A DNA stretch of 64,000 nucleotides, taken from Nitrospirota bacterium (GTDB lineage Bacteria > Nitrospirota > Thermodesulfovibrionia > Thermodesulfovibrionales > JdFR-88). A program made the translations under genes and the position numbers. Shown piece by piece: positions 38,949-47,874 of this stretch; positions within the stretch are counted from its first letter, which is position 1, and each line of letters begins with the position of its first letter. Below the pieces are notes generated by a model that ran no database searches, was not told the DNA's origin, and was given only the letters and a program-made list of their open reading frames with translations. Location of the stretch: NCBI GenBank assembly GCA_014874185.1, contig JACWAF010000032.1, forward strand, positions 1-64,000, in the 5' to 3' direction.

Positions 38949-39878
38949 TTACACTATGGCGTTCTGGATGAGGTAGCCAAGCTCCGGCGCTATCACCTTC
39001 TCGTCGGAGTTCCAGGCGGCCTTTATGTAATGCGCCCCTTTCACGCCGCGCTTCGGGTCGAAGTCCCTCTGCACCTGCCGCGGCATCTCGCAGAACGTAG
39101 TGCCGAATGTGATGCTCCTTATGCCGGGGTTCTTCGCCACGTACAAAGCGGCGCAGTGCTTGCCCCACAGGCGGGCGTAAGAGGCGGTCTGCCCCTCCCT
39201 GCTGGTAATGTACCGGGCCCTTCCGATAAGCACGCTCTCCACCTCGAAGAGGGCGGCCACTTCGGAAGGTGTTGCGAAACCCGCCGTCTGGCTGCCAAAA
39301 GGCTTTACCGCGTCCAGCACCTCAGGGAGCTGCCTGAACTTGGCCCACGCCTCCGCCCCGAAGACCAGCGTGTTGGCCCTCATGAAACAGCCCTCGACGG
39401 CGCTCATCAGGTCCCCGATGGGGTCGTCCGCACTCCCGCCCCACTGGCCGGTCCCCGAAAGCGCCACCTTGTTGCCCGCGGGATAGGTATTGGCATTGAA
39501 GACCACGTCCGCAACCCTCTTCTCCTCTGCCACGTCCAGCAGCAGGTTCAGAAACAGCGCGGTGTCCGCTTCGGGCGAAAGCGGGTTGTCCGCATTATCA
39601 ATCACCTCCTGCGGCACCCAGTCCCCCAGGGCGTGGTCCACCACCGAATAGCTGTCCTCCAGCACGCCCCAGGTGATCTCGTTGGGAAGCCCCTTCGCTA
39701 TCACAGCGTCATCGGCCAGCCTATAGCTGTCTTCTTTCTTGTAGATGAAGTATTTGTCCGAGCGCTTCGCTACCTTCACAAGCGGCAAAACCAGCGGCCA
39801 GATCATGGCCTCATTCGTGTACTTCACCGAAAGGTCCGTCAGGACCGTGTCAACATGAAGCGTTTTGGTCTCCGGCAT
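38949..39878 (-). CDS. Phage major capsid protein
   Basis: 309 aa; VLTDLSVKYTNEAMIWPLVLPLVKVAKRSDKYFIYKKED typical of HK97-fold capsids following a decoration protein. Confidence 0.75.
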   Translation of the reverse strand: MPETKTLHVDTVLTDLSVKYTNEAMIWPLVLPLVKVAKRSDKYFIYKKEDSYRLADDAVIAKGLPNEITWGVLEDSYSVVDHALGDWVPQEVIDNADNPLSPEADTALFLNLLLDVAEEKRVADVVFNANTYPAGNKVALSGTGQWGGSADDPIGDLMSAVEGCFMRANTLVFGAEAWAKFRQLPEVLDAVKPFGSQTAGFATPSEVAALFEVESVLIGRARYITSREGQTASYARLWGKHCAALYVAKNPGIRSITFGTTFCEMPRQVQRDFDPKRGVKGAHYIKAAWNSDEKVIAPELGYLIQNAIV

Positions 39879-39893
39879 CTTCTTCCTCCTTTC

Positions 39894-40325
39894 CTAAACA
39901 AGTGCCGGCGCTATCAGCACCGGGATTATGTCTCCGGCAGAGCCGCTTGCAAGCGCAATGCCGATCGTGTTCACGGTCCCCGCCGCGCCAGTAACAGCGT
40001 TCTGCGTGTAGGCCGCCGCCGTGTTCTCAGTGTGCGTGTGCCTGGCTGCGGCCACGCCGCTCCCGCTCGCGTCCGATGTGAGCCTGTCCCCCCTGCTGAC
40101 GGGACCTCCCAGCACCACCCGCGAAACACCCGAGAGCATCACCCTCACCGCGTCCCCGGCGTTGTCCGTCGTGTGCTGGAAAACCCCCACCAGCACATCG
40201 GTTGCCGCCCCGGCAACCGCCAGCGTGTCATCGTCCGCGCCGAATGCGGCCAGCGTGTAGGCCGCCCCTATCGCGGCCGCGCACTTCGCGCTCTTTTCAA
40301 TACCACTCGTCTGTCCTATCATCAA
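39894..40325 (-). CDS. Capsid decoration protein (DUF2190-like)
   Basis: Ala/Gly/Val-rich 143 aa; VLVGVFQHTTDNAGDAVRVMLSGVSRVVLGGPVSRGDRLTSDA. Confidence 0.7.
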   Translation of the reverse strand: MMIGQTSGIEKSAKCAAAIGAAYTLAAFGADDDTLAVAGAATDVLVGVFQHTTDNAGDAVRVMLSGVSRVVLGGPVSRGDRLTSDASGSGVAAARHTHTENTAAAYTQNAVTGAAGTVNTIGIALASGSAGDIIPVLIAPALV

Positions 40326-40346
40326 AAGACCTCCTTTCTTTTCTAT

Positions 40347-40448
40347 CTACTTTCTCTTTTTTGCAAAAAAGAGAAAGTAGCAAAGAGAAAAAATTCTTAC
40401 TTTAAGTAAAAGTTCTCTTTGGTTCTTTCTCTTACAAGAGAAAGAACC
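40347..40448 (+). repeat. Triple-hairpin AT-rich dispersed element, copy 3
   Basis: CTACTTTCTCTTTTTTGCAAAAAAGAGAAAGTAG ... TTACTTTAAGTAA ... GGTTCTTTCTCTTACAAGAGAAAGAACC. Confidence 0.85.
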
Positions 40449-40472
40449 GGGGGTGAGGGGCGGAGCCCCTCC

Positions 40473-41360
40473 CTATCTGAACATCTCCGGGTTTTCCGCG
40501 GAGAGGGCCATGAGGGCGTCCCGGTAGGTTGAGCCGCCGTTTGCGTTCATGTACTGGTCCAGGAGTTTCTGCCTCTTCGTCTCCGGGTCCCCGTCGGGTT
40601 TTGCCAGTTCGGAGTAGCTGACGATATCGGGCAGGGCTTCGAGGAATTCGTGTAAAAAAACTGCCGGGGTCTTTTCGCCCTGGCCTTCGGCGAAGGAATA
40701 GGCCTCTTCCATTCGGGAGATGGCCTCGATGAATTTCGGCAGGCCGGCCTTCATCATGGCGGGTGTGACCTTGCCCCTTTTGAGGAGCCCTTCGCAGAAC
40801 TCCGCGGCCTCTTTCGCCCTCAGGGCGCGCTCCTTCTCCTGGAGTTCGCGCTCGCGCCTCTCAAGCTCTTCTGAGAATGCGTGCTCCTCGTTGAACTCCT
40901 CGCTTATAAGGCTTTTGAGCCTCGAAAGAAAATTCTTCATCCTTTCTACCTCCTTTCTTTCCGGATTTAATTCGATCTCCACCAGAGGGCCCGCGTCCTT
41001 GAACTCGAACTCCGGCAGCCCCTTCACGGCGGGCGGCATCGCGCCAAGGAATCCTATGTGCCGCAGCGTGAGGTCCGGGTAGAGCGAGATGGAGCGCTTT
41101 TTAAAAAGGCCCTTCCTGATGATCTCAGCGAACTCCGGCACCAGTTTGAGCTTGGCCAAAAGCACGCCGCCTTCTCTTTTAAGCCCCTCCACCCAGCCCC
41201 AGGCCGGGGCGTTGTCCATTGGATGGCCGATCACCACGGGGGCCTCGTGCCGCGCGGGTTCGTAGCTCTGGGCGATTTTCTCCAAATCCGCCTCCGTCCA
41301 GTTTTTTTCATTCCCCTGTGAATCCGTATGCGTTCCAGCCTTAAAGACAGCAGTCCACAT
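40473..41360 (-). CDS. Mu gpI-like phage protease/scaffold
   Basis: MWTAVFKAGTHTDSQGNEKNWTEADLEKIAQSYEP...APVVIGHPMDNAPAWGWV. Confidence 0.8.
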   Translation of the reverse strand: MWTAVFKAGTHTDSQGNEKNWTEADLEKIAQSYEPARHEAPVVIGHPMDNAPAWGWVEGLKREGGVLLAKLKLVPEFAEIIRKGLFKKRSISLYPDLTLRHIGFLGAMPPAVKGLPEFEFKDAGPLVEIELNPERKEVERMKNFLSRLKSLISEEFNEEHAFSEELERRERELQEKERALRAKEAAEFCEGLLKRGKVTPAMMKAGLPKFIEAISRMEEAYSFAEGQGEKTPAVFLHEFLEALPDIVSYSELAKPDGDPETKRQKLLDQYMNANGGSTYRDALMALSAENPEMFR

Positions 41361-41370
41361 GTCAGTCCTC

Positions 41371-42555
41371 CTAAACCTGGCCCGTTATCGGCTCGTCCTT
41401 CATGGGCTCCGGTATCCCGTAAGTGGAATAAAAATACTTTTTCGGAATGCGGACGCCCATGCGGAGGAGCGCCTCGTCTATGCGCACGCGTGATTCCAGG
41501 TTCTCCTGCTCGTCGAACTTGATCCACACCTTCGGATACCGCTTCACGCCGGGATAGTTGAAATCCACAAGCCACCGGATGAGCCCCTTGTTCAGTGCGT
41601 TTGACAGCAGGTCCGCATCGGCCTTCACGTAATCCTGCCGCACTCCATCGTGCACCTTCGACGCCGCGTAGGAGCCAGTGTCGCCCACCTGGGTCGTGAG
41701 CGTCTGCCCCAGGATTGTCTTCGATATCTCCTCATTCATGAACGAGCAGAGGGCCTCGTAAGTATTCACCGTGCCGGTGCGCTGGGCCTCCAACAACTCC
41801 ACCCGCATGGTCTCGGGGATCTTTATCGCGGTCTCCTGCTGGATGGCCTCCAGCGCGGACAAGAGCGCGTCCTGGTGCTCCTTTGGCGTGCCGGGCGGGT
41901 ACTTGCCGATTACTGTCGGCGAGCCGAATTTCTCGGCGAAGATCATCCAGAACTTTATCGCGTTCTTCTTGAACCAGCAGGGCCAGTAAAGGCTTGCGCC
42001 CAGCCCGTCGCCATAAAGCGATCCGTTCTCGCCCCCATACCGGAATATCTGGAACTTTTTATCCGGCACCGGCTCTCCAAAGGCCATCTCCTTTGGCGTA
42101 AGCAGCCTCAAACTTCCGTCCGTACCGAAGACAAACCTTCCAGCCGACCTGCCCGGCATATCCTTCACCCAGACAGAGCCCTCGGAGTACTCCCACAAGA
42201 CCTCGCACACCTTGAATCCCGTGAGTATGCCCCCAAGGAGCGCATATCTAGACGAATCGAAGTCGAAGGCCAGGAACGCGTCCTTGATGAACGCGGCGAT
42301 CTCCAAGTCCTGCTGGTCTTCACCTCCGGGCACCACCTCCCATTCCTTCCCGATCACTGCCAATCGCCTGGACTGAAGACACGCCCTCACCTGCGGGTCG
42401 CGCGCCAGGTCTTCATACAGCCCTATCCCCCGCCCCTCCGAACGCAAAAGCCTGTCAGGGTTAAGCACCACCTTGCCCAGATAATCCCCGAAGAGCGAAA
42501 AATCCCTCTCCGCCCCAGCTATCTCGTCAAGAACGGGTCTTTCAATAGTGCTCAA
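41371..42555 (-). CDS. Mu gp29-like portal protein (DUF935)
   Basis: GIGLYEDLARDPQVRACLQSRRLAVIGKEWEV ... SKTILGQTLTTQVGDTGSYAASKVHDGVRQDYVKADADLL. Confidence 0.9.
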   Translation of the reverse strand: MSTIERPVLDEIAGAERDFSLFGDYLGKVVLNPDRLLRSEGRGIGLYEDLARDPQVRACLQSRRLAVIGKEWEVVPGGEDQQDLEIAAFIKDAFLAFDFDSSRYALLGGILTGFKVCEVLWEYSEGSVWVKDMPGRSAGRFVFGTDGSLRLLTPKEMAFGEPVPDKKFQIFRYGGENGSLYGDGLGASLYWPCWFKKNAIKFWMIFAEKFGSPTVIGKYPPGTPKEHQDALLSALEAIQQETAIKIPETMRVELLEAQRTGTVNTYEALCSFMNEEISKTILGQTLTTQVGDTGSYAASKVHDGVRQDYVKADADLLSNALNKGLIRWLVDFNYPGVKRYPKVWIKFDEQENLESRVRIDEALLRMGVRIPKKYFYSTYGIPEPMKDEPITGQV

Positions 42556-42590
42556 TATCTCTCGCCTCCTTTCTTTTTAGAGTCCAAGTC

Positions 42591-42716
42591 CTACTTCTCT
42601 TTTTTGCAAAAAAGAGAAGTAGCAAGAGAAAAAATTCTTGTATTTTTTCGCTTCCGGACGGGAGCGAAAAAATCTAAAAATTCTCTTTGCTTCTTTCTCT
42701 TACAAGAGAAAGAAGT
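42591..42716 (+). repeat. Triple-hairpin AT-rich dispersed element, copy 4
   Basis: CTACTTCTCTTTTTTGCAAAAAAGAGAAGTAG ... TTTTTTCGCTTCCGGACGGGAGCGAAAAAAT ... CTTCTTTCTCTTACAAGAGAAAGAAG. Confidence 0.85.
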
Positions 42717-42732
42717 CAGTTCTCTTTTCATT

Positions 42733-44244
42733 TCAAAACCCCCTCAGTGAGCTAAACGCCCTGTGGCCGGCGGATTCGTATTCGAAGAGGGCGGTGGGGG
42801 CCTTGCCTGCGTATATGCCAAGGGCGGCGGCCCAGAACCTGTCCGCGTGGCCGTCCCCGTCCCGTTCGGCCAGGAAGCGGGAGTGCCCGGCGTATGTGGC
42901 CTCGCGGCGTATGCGGTAAAAATCCTCGCGTATGGAATTGGAAATGGGAATTCGCACCCTGCGCTCTTCGAGTGCCCGCCTCATGTCGAGGGCGAGCCTT
43001 TCTTTGACGGGCAGGCTGAATGTGACCGCCTCCACCTGCGGGCCGAACTTTGCAGTCGTTTCTTCGGCAAGCTGCGCGCCAAGCCCGGTGGAGTCTATGG
43101 CCGTGCGGGTTATGCGGATGCCGAAAGAGCCGTCAAGAAGGGCGTATAGGAAATCGCGCTGGATGGAAAACGGCGTGTCCCGAAGCTCGCGCACCATGCG
43201 GGTCCGGAAGACGTCGCCTTCTTTTTGCCAAAGCCAGAAGACCGTGAGGTCATGCTTTCTTCCGATATCCACGCCCAGGTAGAAATCACGACAAATCCCC
43301 CCCTGCCCCCCTTTTCCAAAGGGGGGGACCAAAAACCCCGGCGCGTTTGAAAGTCCTGTTCCATCCGAATTTCTATCCGGGTTTGGATATTCCCCCTTGG
43401 CCCCGCTTAACTTAAGTGGGGAGACATCTGGTAACAATAAGGGGGAACGAAACGGGGCATTTCCATTAAATGAGGGATCTGCCATGCTCCCCCCCTTTTC
43501 TAAAGGGGGGTGAGGGGGAATTACCAAATCGCAGCTGGCCTCTTCGCTCTCGCATGAGGCGATGAGTTCGTAGCTGATGAATGCCCCGGCGCTGTCCAGA
43601 AAGACGCACTCGTACTCCTGCGCCCATGAATCAGGGTCGAAGATGCCTTTTTTGAGTTCGTCAATAGAGATGGGCAGGCCTTCGTTTACGGCGTCGTAAA
43701 TGGTGGTCTTGTGCTGACTGTAGCCGGACTGACTCCAGAGGGTATGGAAAAGGCTCCCTGCTTTTCCGTTGGGGGTCGAGGAGACGCGGAGCTTGTAGCC
43801 CCGTGTTACGGCGGGATACATCGCCCGCCATATCTCTCCTGCGTCCTTGTGGAAGGCGAACTCATCCAGGTACACGTTTCCGGAAAAGCCGCGGACCGTG
43901 TCCGGATTAGCCGGGAGGGAGATTATACGGGAGCCGTTTGGCAGGCGCACTTCTTCCCGTGTATCGTCGAACACAATGCGTTCTTCGCGGGAGGAGAAGT
44001 GCCTGAGGTGGGCGAGAACCTTTTCCATTACCTCTCTGGACTGCCTCTCGGAGGCAGATAGTATGAGGTTTGCCGAGCGGGCCTCGAGGCCTTCGGCAAC
44101 AGCCTCAAGCGCGATAGTGAAAGACTTCCCCGTCTGCCGCGCGGCAAGCCATATCTTGCGCGGGCCGCGGTCTGCAAGCCACCGCCTCTGATAGGGAAGC
44201 AGTATCGTCTTATCCATCAATGCCGACGCCATAGTCCGTTTCAA
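42733..44244 (-). CDS. Mu gp28-like terminase large subunit
   Basis: LAARQTGKSFTIALEAVAEGL (Walker A-like), VYLDEFAFHKDAGEIWRAM, nuclease LGVDIGRKHDLTVFW. Confidence 0.87.
   Translation of the reverse strand: MKRTMASALMDKTILLPYQRRWLADRGPRKIWLAARQTGKSFTIALEAVAEGLEARSANLILSASERQSREVMEKVLAHLRHFSSREERIVFDDTREEVRLPNGSRIISLPANPDTVRGFSGNVYLDEFAFHKDAGEIWRAMYPAVTRGYKLRVSSTPNGKAGSLFHTLWSQSGYSQHKTTIYDAVNEGLPISIDELKKGIFDPDSWAQEYECVFLDSAGAFISYELIASCESEEASCDLVIPPHPPLEKGGSMADPSFNGNAPFRSPLLLPDVSPLKLSGAKGEYPNPDRNSDGTGLSNAPGFLVPPFGKGGQGGICRDFYLGVDIGRKHDLTVFWLWQKEGDVFRTRMVRELRDTPFSIQRDFLYALLDGSFGIRITRTAIDSTGLGAQLAEETTAKFGPQVEAVTFSLPVKERLALDMRRALEERRVRIPISNSIREDFYRIRREATYAGHSRFLAERDGDGHADRFWAAALGIYAGKAPTALFEYESAGHRAFSSLRGF
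43286..43533. repeat. GC-rich palindromic modules inside the terminase ORF (three modules)
   Basis: CCCCCCTGCCCCCCTTTTCCAAAGGGGGGG; CCCCGCTTAACTTAAGTGGGG; CCCCCCCTTTTCTAAAGGGGGGTGAGGGGG; frame stays open. Confidence 0.85.
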
Positions 44245-44485
44245 GGATGTCCCTGGTTATCTCTTTCAGCTCGTCAGGGGTAAGCCTGCCCTTCGATTCG
44301 GCCTTCATCTTTCTTAGCAATTCGACGGCGGTCTTCACCATGCCCGTGTAGGCGCTCATGGCCTGGTTCTCGATCTTCTCCGGTTTGGACTCGAAGTATT
44401 TTTCATAGCGTTTCTTCTGATTGAGCAGGTCTTTTATCAACTCAAGCTCCAGGTCTTTTTCCTTTTTTTCCTTTGCCGGACTCAT
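44210..44485 (-). CDS. Putative terminase small subunit-like / helical phage protein
   Basis: 91 aa, lysine-rich helical, immediately upstream of the large terminase. Confidence 0.5.
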   Translation of the reverse strand: MSPAKEKKEKDLELELIKDLLNQKKRYEKYFESKPEKIENQAMSAYTGMVKTAVELLRKMKAESKGRLTPDELKEITRDILETDYGVGIDG

Positions 44486-44784
44486 AGGGATTCGTCCACG
44501 CCGGTCTCCGCGATATTGCCGTCCAGCAGGTCCCAGCCTTTGGCGGTGAGGCTTGCGTAGACCAGCCTGAAGCCCGCGCCTTTTTTGGTCTCGGCCCGCA
44601 GAAGGCCCTTCTCCTGCAAATACTTGAGGTGGGCCGAAAGGGAGCTTTCAGTCATCGGGAAACCCAGGTTGTCCAGGGTGAACCTCAGCACTTTCAGATC
44701 GAGCGCGCCGGGGTATTGGGTCTTCAGTATCTCCAGGACGGCGGCCCTTATCCGCTTGTTCTTCTCAGCCCCTATTGATCTCAT
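44482..44784 (-). CDS. Winged-helix phage protein
   Basis: ALDLKVLRFTLDNLGFPMTESSLSAHLKYLQEKGLLRAETKKGAGFRLVYASLTAKGWDLL. Confidence 0.65.
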   Translation of the reverse strand: MRSIGAEKNKRIRAAVLEILKTQYPGALDLKVLRFTLDNLGFPMTESSLSAHLKYLQEKGLLRAETKKGAGFRLVYASLTAKGWDLLDGNIAETGVDESL

Positions 44785-45107
44785 CGGCTCTCCTTTTTGT
44801 GTATGAGGTCGTGTTCGCGCCTTACCCGTTCAAGTTCCGTATGGTCCTGGGCTATGTACCGGAGGAGCACAAGCATCTCCCTGTGCTCGGAATTGTCCTT
44901 TGTCACAAGCTCTCGGACGCTGTCCTTCAGCATCTCCATGCTCTGGGCCTGCCTGCCAAGCGCGTCTGCCTGGGCCTGCTGGGCGCGCACAAACTCCAGG
45001 CCCAGACGGTTGGCTATGCGGTAAAGGCCGATAAGCACGATGAAGGCTATTGCGGCGCCCACGCCCGCGTTGGCCAGGGCCTTCGCAAGGTCCCCCTCGA
45101 AACTCAT
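44781..45107 (-). CDS. Single-TM lysis accessory / holin-like phage protein
   Basis: One TM segment AGVGAAIAFIVLIGLYRIA, then a coiled coil; next to lysis genes. Confidence 0.5.
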   Translation of the reverse strand: MSFEGDLAKALANAGVGAAIAFIVLIGLYRIANRLGLEFVRAQQAQADALGRQAQSMEMLKDSVRELVTKDNSEHREMLVLLRYIAQDHTELERVRREHDLIHKKESR

Positions 45108-45493
45108 TTAAGCCTTCCGCCAAACCAGCTTGCCACTATGAAGAGGAGAGCAGCGCGGGTGGAGGCGTCCAGCGGAAGGGTGCCAAGCGTCTGGAAACCT
45201 ATGAAAAGCATGGAGAGGCATACGGTGGCAGGCCTTATCGTGGCCCTCAGGTCAGAGACCCACGGGCTCACCGTGCCCACCACGTCCCGGTTGAACCACT
45301 GGGTCTTTGCCTCCATCAGCTTGGCCGAGGCCTCCGTGTAGGCCGGAAGCACGTCTGGCTTTGTTGTGGCCAAAGAGCTTATCGTCTGCTCCGGCGTGTC
45401 GTCCTCTTTTTTGACAAATATCTTTTTGATAAGGTCCAGGACTGGCGGAAGGACGAGCCCCCCGATGGTGGATATCGCCTCGATTGGGAACAT
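45104..45493 (-). CDS. Putative holin (3TM-type) membrane protein
   Basis: 129 aa with amphipathic segment and TM helices; next to endolysin. Confidence 0.55.
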   Translation of the reverse strand: MFPIEAISTIGGLVLPPVLDLIKKIFVKKEDDTPEQTISSLATTKPDVLPAYTEASAKLMEAKTQWFNRDVVGTVSPWVSDLRATIRPATVCLSMLFIGFQTLGTLPLDASTRAALLFIVASWFGGRLK

Positions 45494-45568
45494 GAAAAAA
45501 CCTCCTTTTAAAAAGGGATTGGAATCAATATTCCGGTAAAAAGAACCAATAAGGAGAGCAAATCAATT

Positions 45569-45686
45569 TGTAATCTCCCCTCACCCCTCTTTACAAAAGA
45601 GGGGGACTTTAACCCACCCCTGCACCCCTCCAAGGAGGGGACTTTAAAATCCCCCTTTCCTAAAGGGGGACGGAGGGGGATTACCG
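45569..45686. repeat. GC-rich palindromic elements, composite
   Basis: CCCCTCTTTACAAAAGAGGGGG; CACCCCTCCAAGGAGGGG; CCCCCTTTCCTAAAGGGGG. Confidence 0.8.
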
Positions 45687-45726
45687 ATTTATTTTCATCT
45701 CCGCCTTTTCTTCCAAATCTTCCGGC

Positions 45727-46458
45727 CTACCCTGCCGGCCTTTTGCCAGCCTTGAGGTCCGCAAGACTGAGCCCGCCAGTGTACTCGAAGTGCCCGTAAT
45801 CCCTGAACCTGAACCTGCCGCCCCATCTGAGGCCAAGTGATTCGCCAATCTTTCCCAGCTCTTCGTAATCGGGGAGATGGTTGTCGTTCAGGTCAGCCTT
45901 CGTGTCCCAAACGATCTCTTCGCCACTTAACCCCGCTTGATCCCCCCTTGAATTACCCTCCACTGAGTCACCCCTTAAGATAACCCCCCCAGCCCCCCTT
46001 AAATTAAGGGGGGCTGGGGGGGTTATCAATGCCACGTCGAAGGCCAGCCCGAACTGGTGGATGGAGGTCAGGTTCCGGGTGACCACCCTGTTCTCCTTCC
46101 CGGCTATCGGGGCAAGCCCGGCCTCCGCCCTCAACCTGTTCACCTCTGCAAGGGGCTTTCTGCCCTGCGCAAAATACGCCAGCTGTTCCTTCTCCGTTCT
46201 CAATGTGCTTATGACCTTGAACTCCAGGCCCCTTTGGGCGGCAAGCTTTTCAAGCTCGCCGAGCTTCGCTCTAGCAAGGGGATTTAGCGCCTGTGGGTCT
46301 CTCAATCCGGTCACCTCCTTTTCAATTTCCCCGTTGAAGCAGCCAAAACAAATCTCGTCATCCGGGAGGGGGATGCAGCGGAGGCTCTTCTCCACCCGGC
46401 ATCTTGCCCTCTCTTTCAGTCTCCTTCTGCTCCAGCTAATGAACCCGGCGTTCATCAT
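45727..46458 (-). CDS. M15-family peptidase endolysin
   Basis: SIHQFGLAFDVALI ... WDTKADLNDNHLPDYEELGKIGESLGLRWGGRFRFRDYGHFEYTGGLS. Confidence 0.88.
   Translation of the reverse strand: MMNAGFISWSRRRLKERARCRVEKSLRCIPLPDDEICFGCFNGEIEKEVTGLRDPQALNPLARAKLGELEKLAAQRGLEFKVISTLRTEKEQLAYFAQGRKPLAEVNRLRAEAGLAPIAGKENRVVTRNLTSIHQFGLAFDVALITPPAPLNLRGAGGVILRGDSVEGNSRGDQAGLSGEEIVWDTKADLNDNHLPDYEELGKIGESLGLRWGGRFRFRDYGHFEYTGGLSLADLKAGKRPAG
45943..46028. repeat. GC-rich palindromic module inside the endolysin ORF
   Basis: CCCCCCCAGCCCCCCTTAAATTAAGGGGGGCTGGGGGGGTTAT perfect inverted repeat; frame stays open. Confidence 0.85.
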
Positions 46459-46583
46459 GCAAAGAGGATAAAGCCGCTGGATTGAAGGAGTCCATATGAC
46501 AGGCTACATGAACTCGGTGTCCGGAGATGGATATAGAGATGTCCTGAAGGGAAAAATATTTCAGAGGGGAAAGATGCGGGGCG

Positions 46584-46952
46584 TCAGCAGCCGGTCAGCT
46601 CCTGTATGGCCTCCCTCAGCCTGCTGATGGAATACGGTTTTCTCAGGAAGACTTTCACGCCCAGCGCGCCCAGTTCGGAGATATCCTCATCGGTTATGAA
46701 GGCCGAAGAGATGATCACCTTGAGACCCGGCAGGGCCTCCCTCAGGCTGGCGCATAGTTCCGTTCCGCTCATTCCGGGCATCTTCAGGTCCAGCACGGCC
46801 AGGTCGATATCCTTATGCGTTCCCGTGATCTCCAGGGCTTGCCGGCCGTCCTCCGCCTCAAACACCTGGGCCGGAATTCCGCGCAAAACCTGTCCCAGTA
46901 TAAACCTTATCGTGGGCTCGTCTTCGGCTATCAATATCTTCGGTATTGACAT
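46584..46952 (-). CDS. Single-domain response regulator (CheY-like)
   Basis: ILIAEDEPTIRFILGQVLR ... LAVLDLKMPGMSG ... FLRKPYS. Confidence 0.92.
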   Translation of the reverse strand: MSIPKILIAEDEPTIRFILGQVLRGIPAQVFEAEDGRQALEITGTHKDIDLAVLDLKMPGMSGTELCASLREALPGLKVIISSAFITDEDISELGALGVKVFLRKPYSISRLREAIQELTGC

Positions 46953-47182
46953 TTGATCCCTAAAATTGACACTTTATCTTATATGTAAACCTGAATTTTG
47001 CCAACCATTCGGGGGCGAATATGCATCCCGGCGGTTGCACCGGGGCGGTTTTTCTTGAAATAAGGGGCCGCTTTGTTAATATAAGTACTCGGGTAACCCG
47101 GATGGGAGATGTTATTTTTTGAGGAAATAGGTTTTTATATTAGAGGTAAAGAAGGCTGGTTCAAAGGCAGGAGGAAAAATCT

Positions 47183-47728
47183 TTGAGCAGGGGCTACGAG
47201 TTAAAGGGCAGGGCTAAAAAATCTTTGAGGCTCATGGAGCGGATGCTCGACGATGAGCCGGTGATGCTTGTGTCTGCTGACGGCAGGCATTGGACGAACC
47301 TGAGGGCCAGGGACTTCCTCAAGGAAAGGGGCATCGCTTCACAGGACCTTTTCGAGCTCCTCAATGCCGGGACCTCCTGGAGCGGCAGGATCTACTACGG
47401 GGGGATAGCCCTGAATTCGCTGAGGCTGCCGGGCGGGGACTTCTTCGTTCACCTTACGGAGGAAGAAGATCAGGCTGGCAGGCTTACGGCCAAGGAGAAA
47501 GAGGTGCTCGGTTTTCTGGTAAGGGGGTGCTCGAACAAGGAGATCGCGGGTCTCCTTGAAGTGAGCCCCGGCACCATAAACACGCACCTGGACAACATCT
47601 ACCGGAAATTCGGGTGCTCAAGCCGCCTTGAGGCATGTTTCATAGCCATGAGGGACGGCTTTCCCGTGCCCGCCCTGAAAAAGAAAAACATCAAGAGCTT
47701 CGGTAAAAAGCCCGGCCTTCCCCTCTAA
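47183..47728 (+). CDS. LuxR-type HTH transcriptional regulator
   Basis: LTAKEKEVLGFLVRGCSNKEIAGLLEVSPGTINTHLDNIYRKFGCSSR. Confidence 0.9.
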   Translation: MSRGYELKGRAKKSLRLMERMLDDEPVMLVSADGRHWTNLRARDFLKERGIASQDLFELLNAGTSWSGRIYYGGIALNSLRLPGGDFFVHLTEEEDQAGRLTAKEKEVLGFLVRGCSNKEIAGLLEVSPGTINTHLDNIYRKFGCSSRLEACFIAMRDGFPVPALKKKNIKSFGKKPGLPL

Positions 47729-47874
47729 CAGGCTGCCGAAAATCCCTGGCCACAGGGCATAACGGGCTTGGTATAAAAAGGCCGCCCCAGGCGCGGGCCG
47801 CGTAGATCAGCAGGAAACAAAAGGACGAGGCGGGCGCAAGCCGCAGTGCCCGCGCCCGCCTGTCTTCCTTCCGC

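Noticed and set aside
38910-40409. 499-aa ORF opposite the capsid and decoration genes
   Set aside because: Arg/His-rich shadow ORF; the phage genes on the minus strand have domain and operon support.
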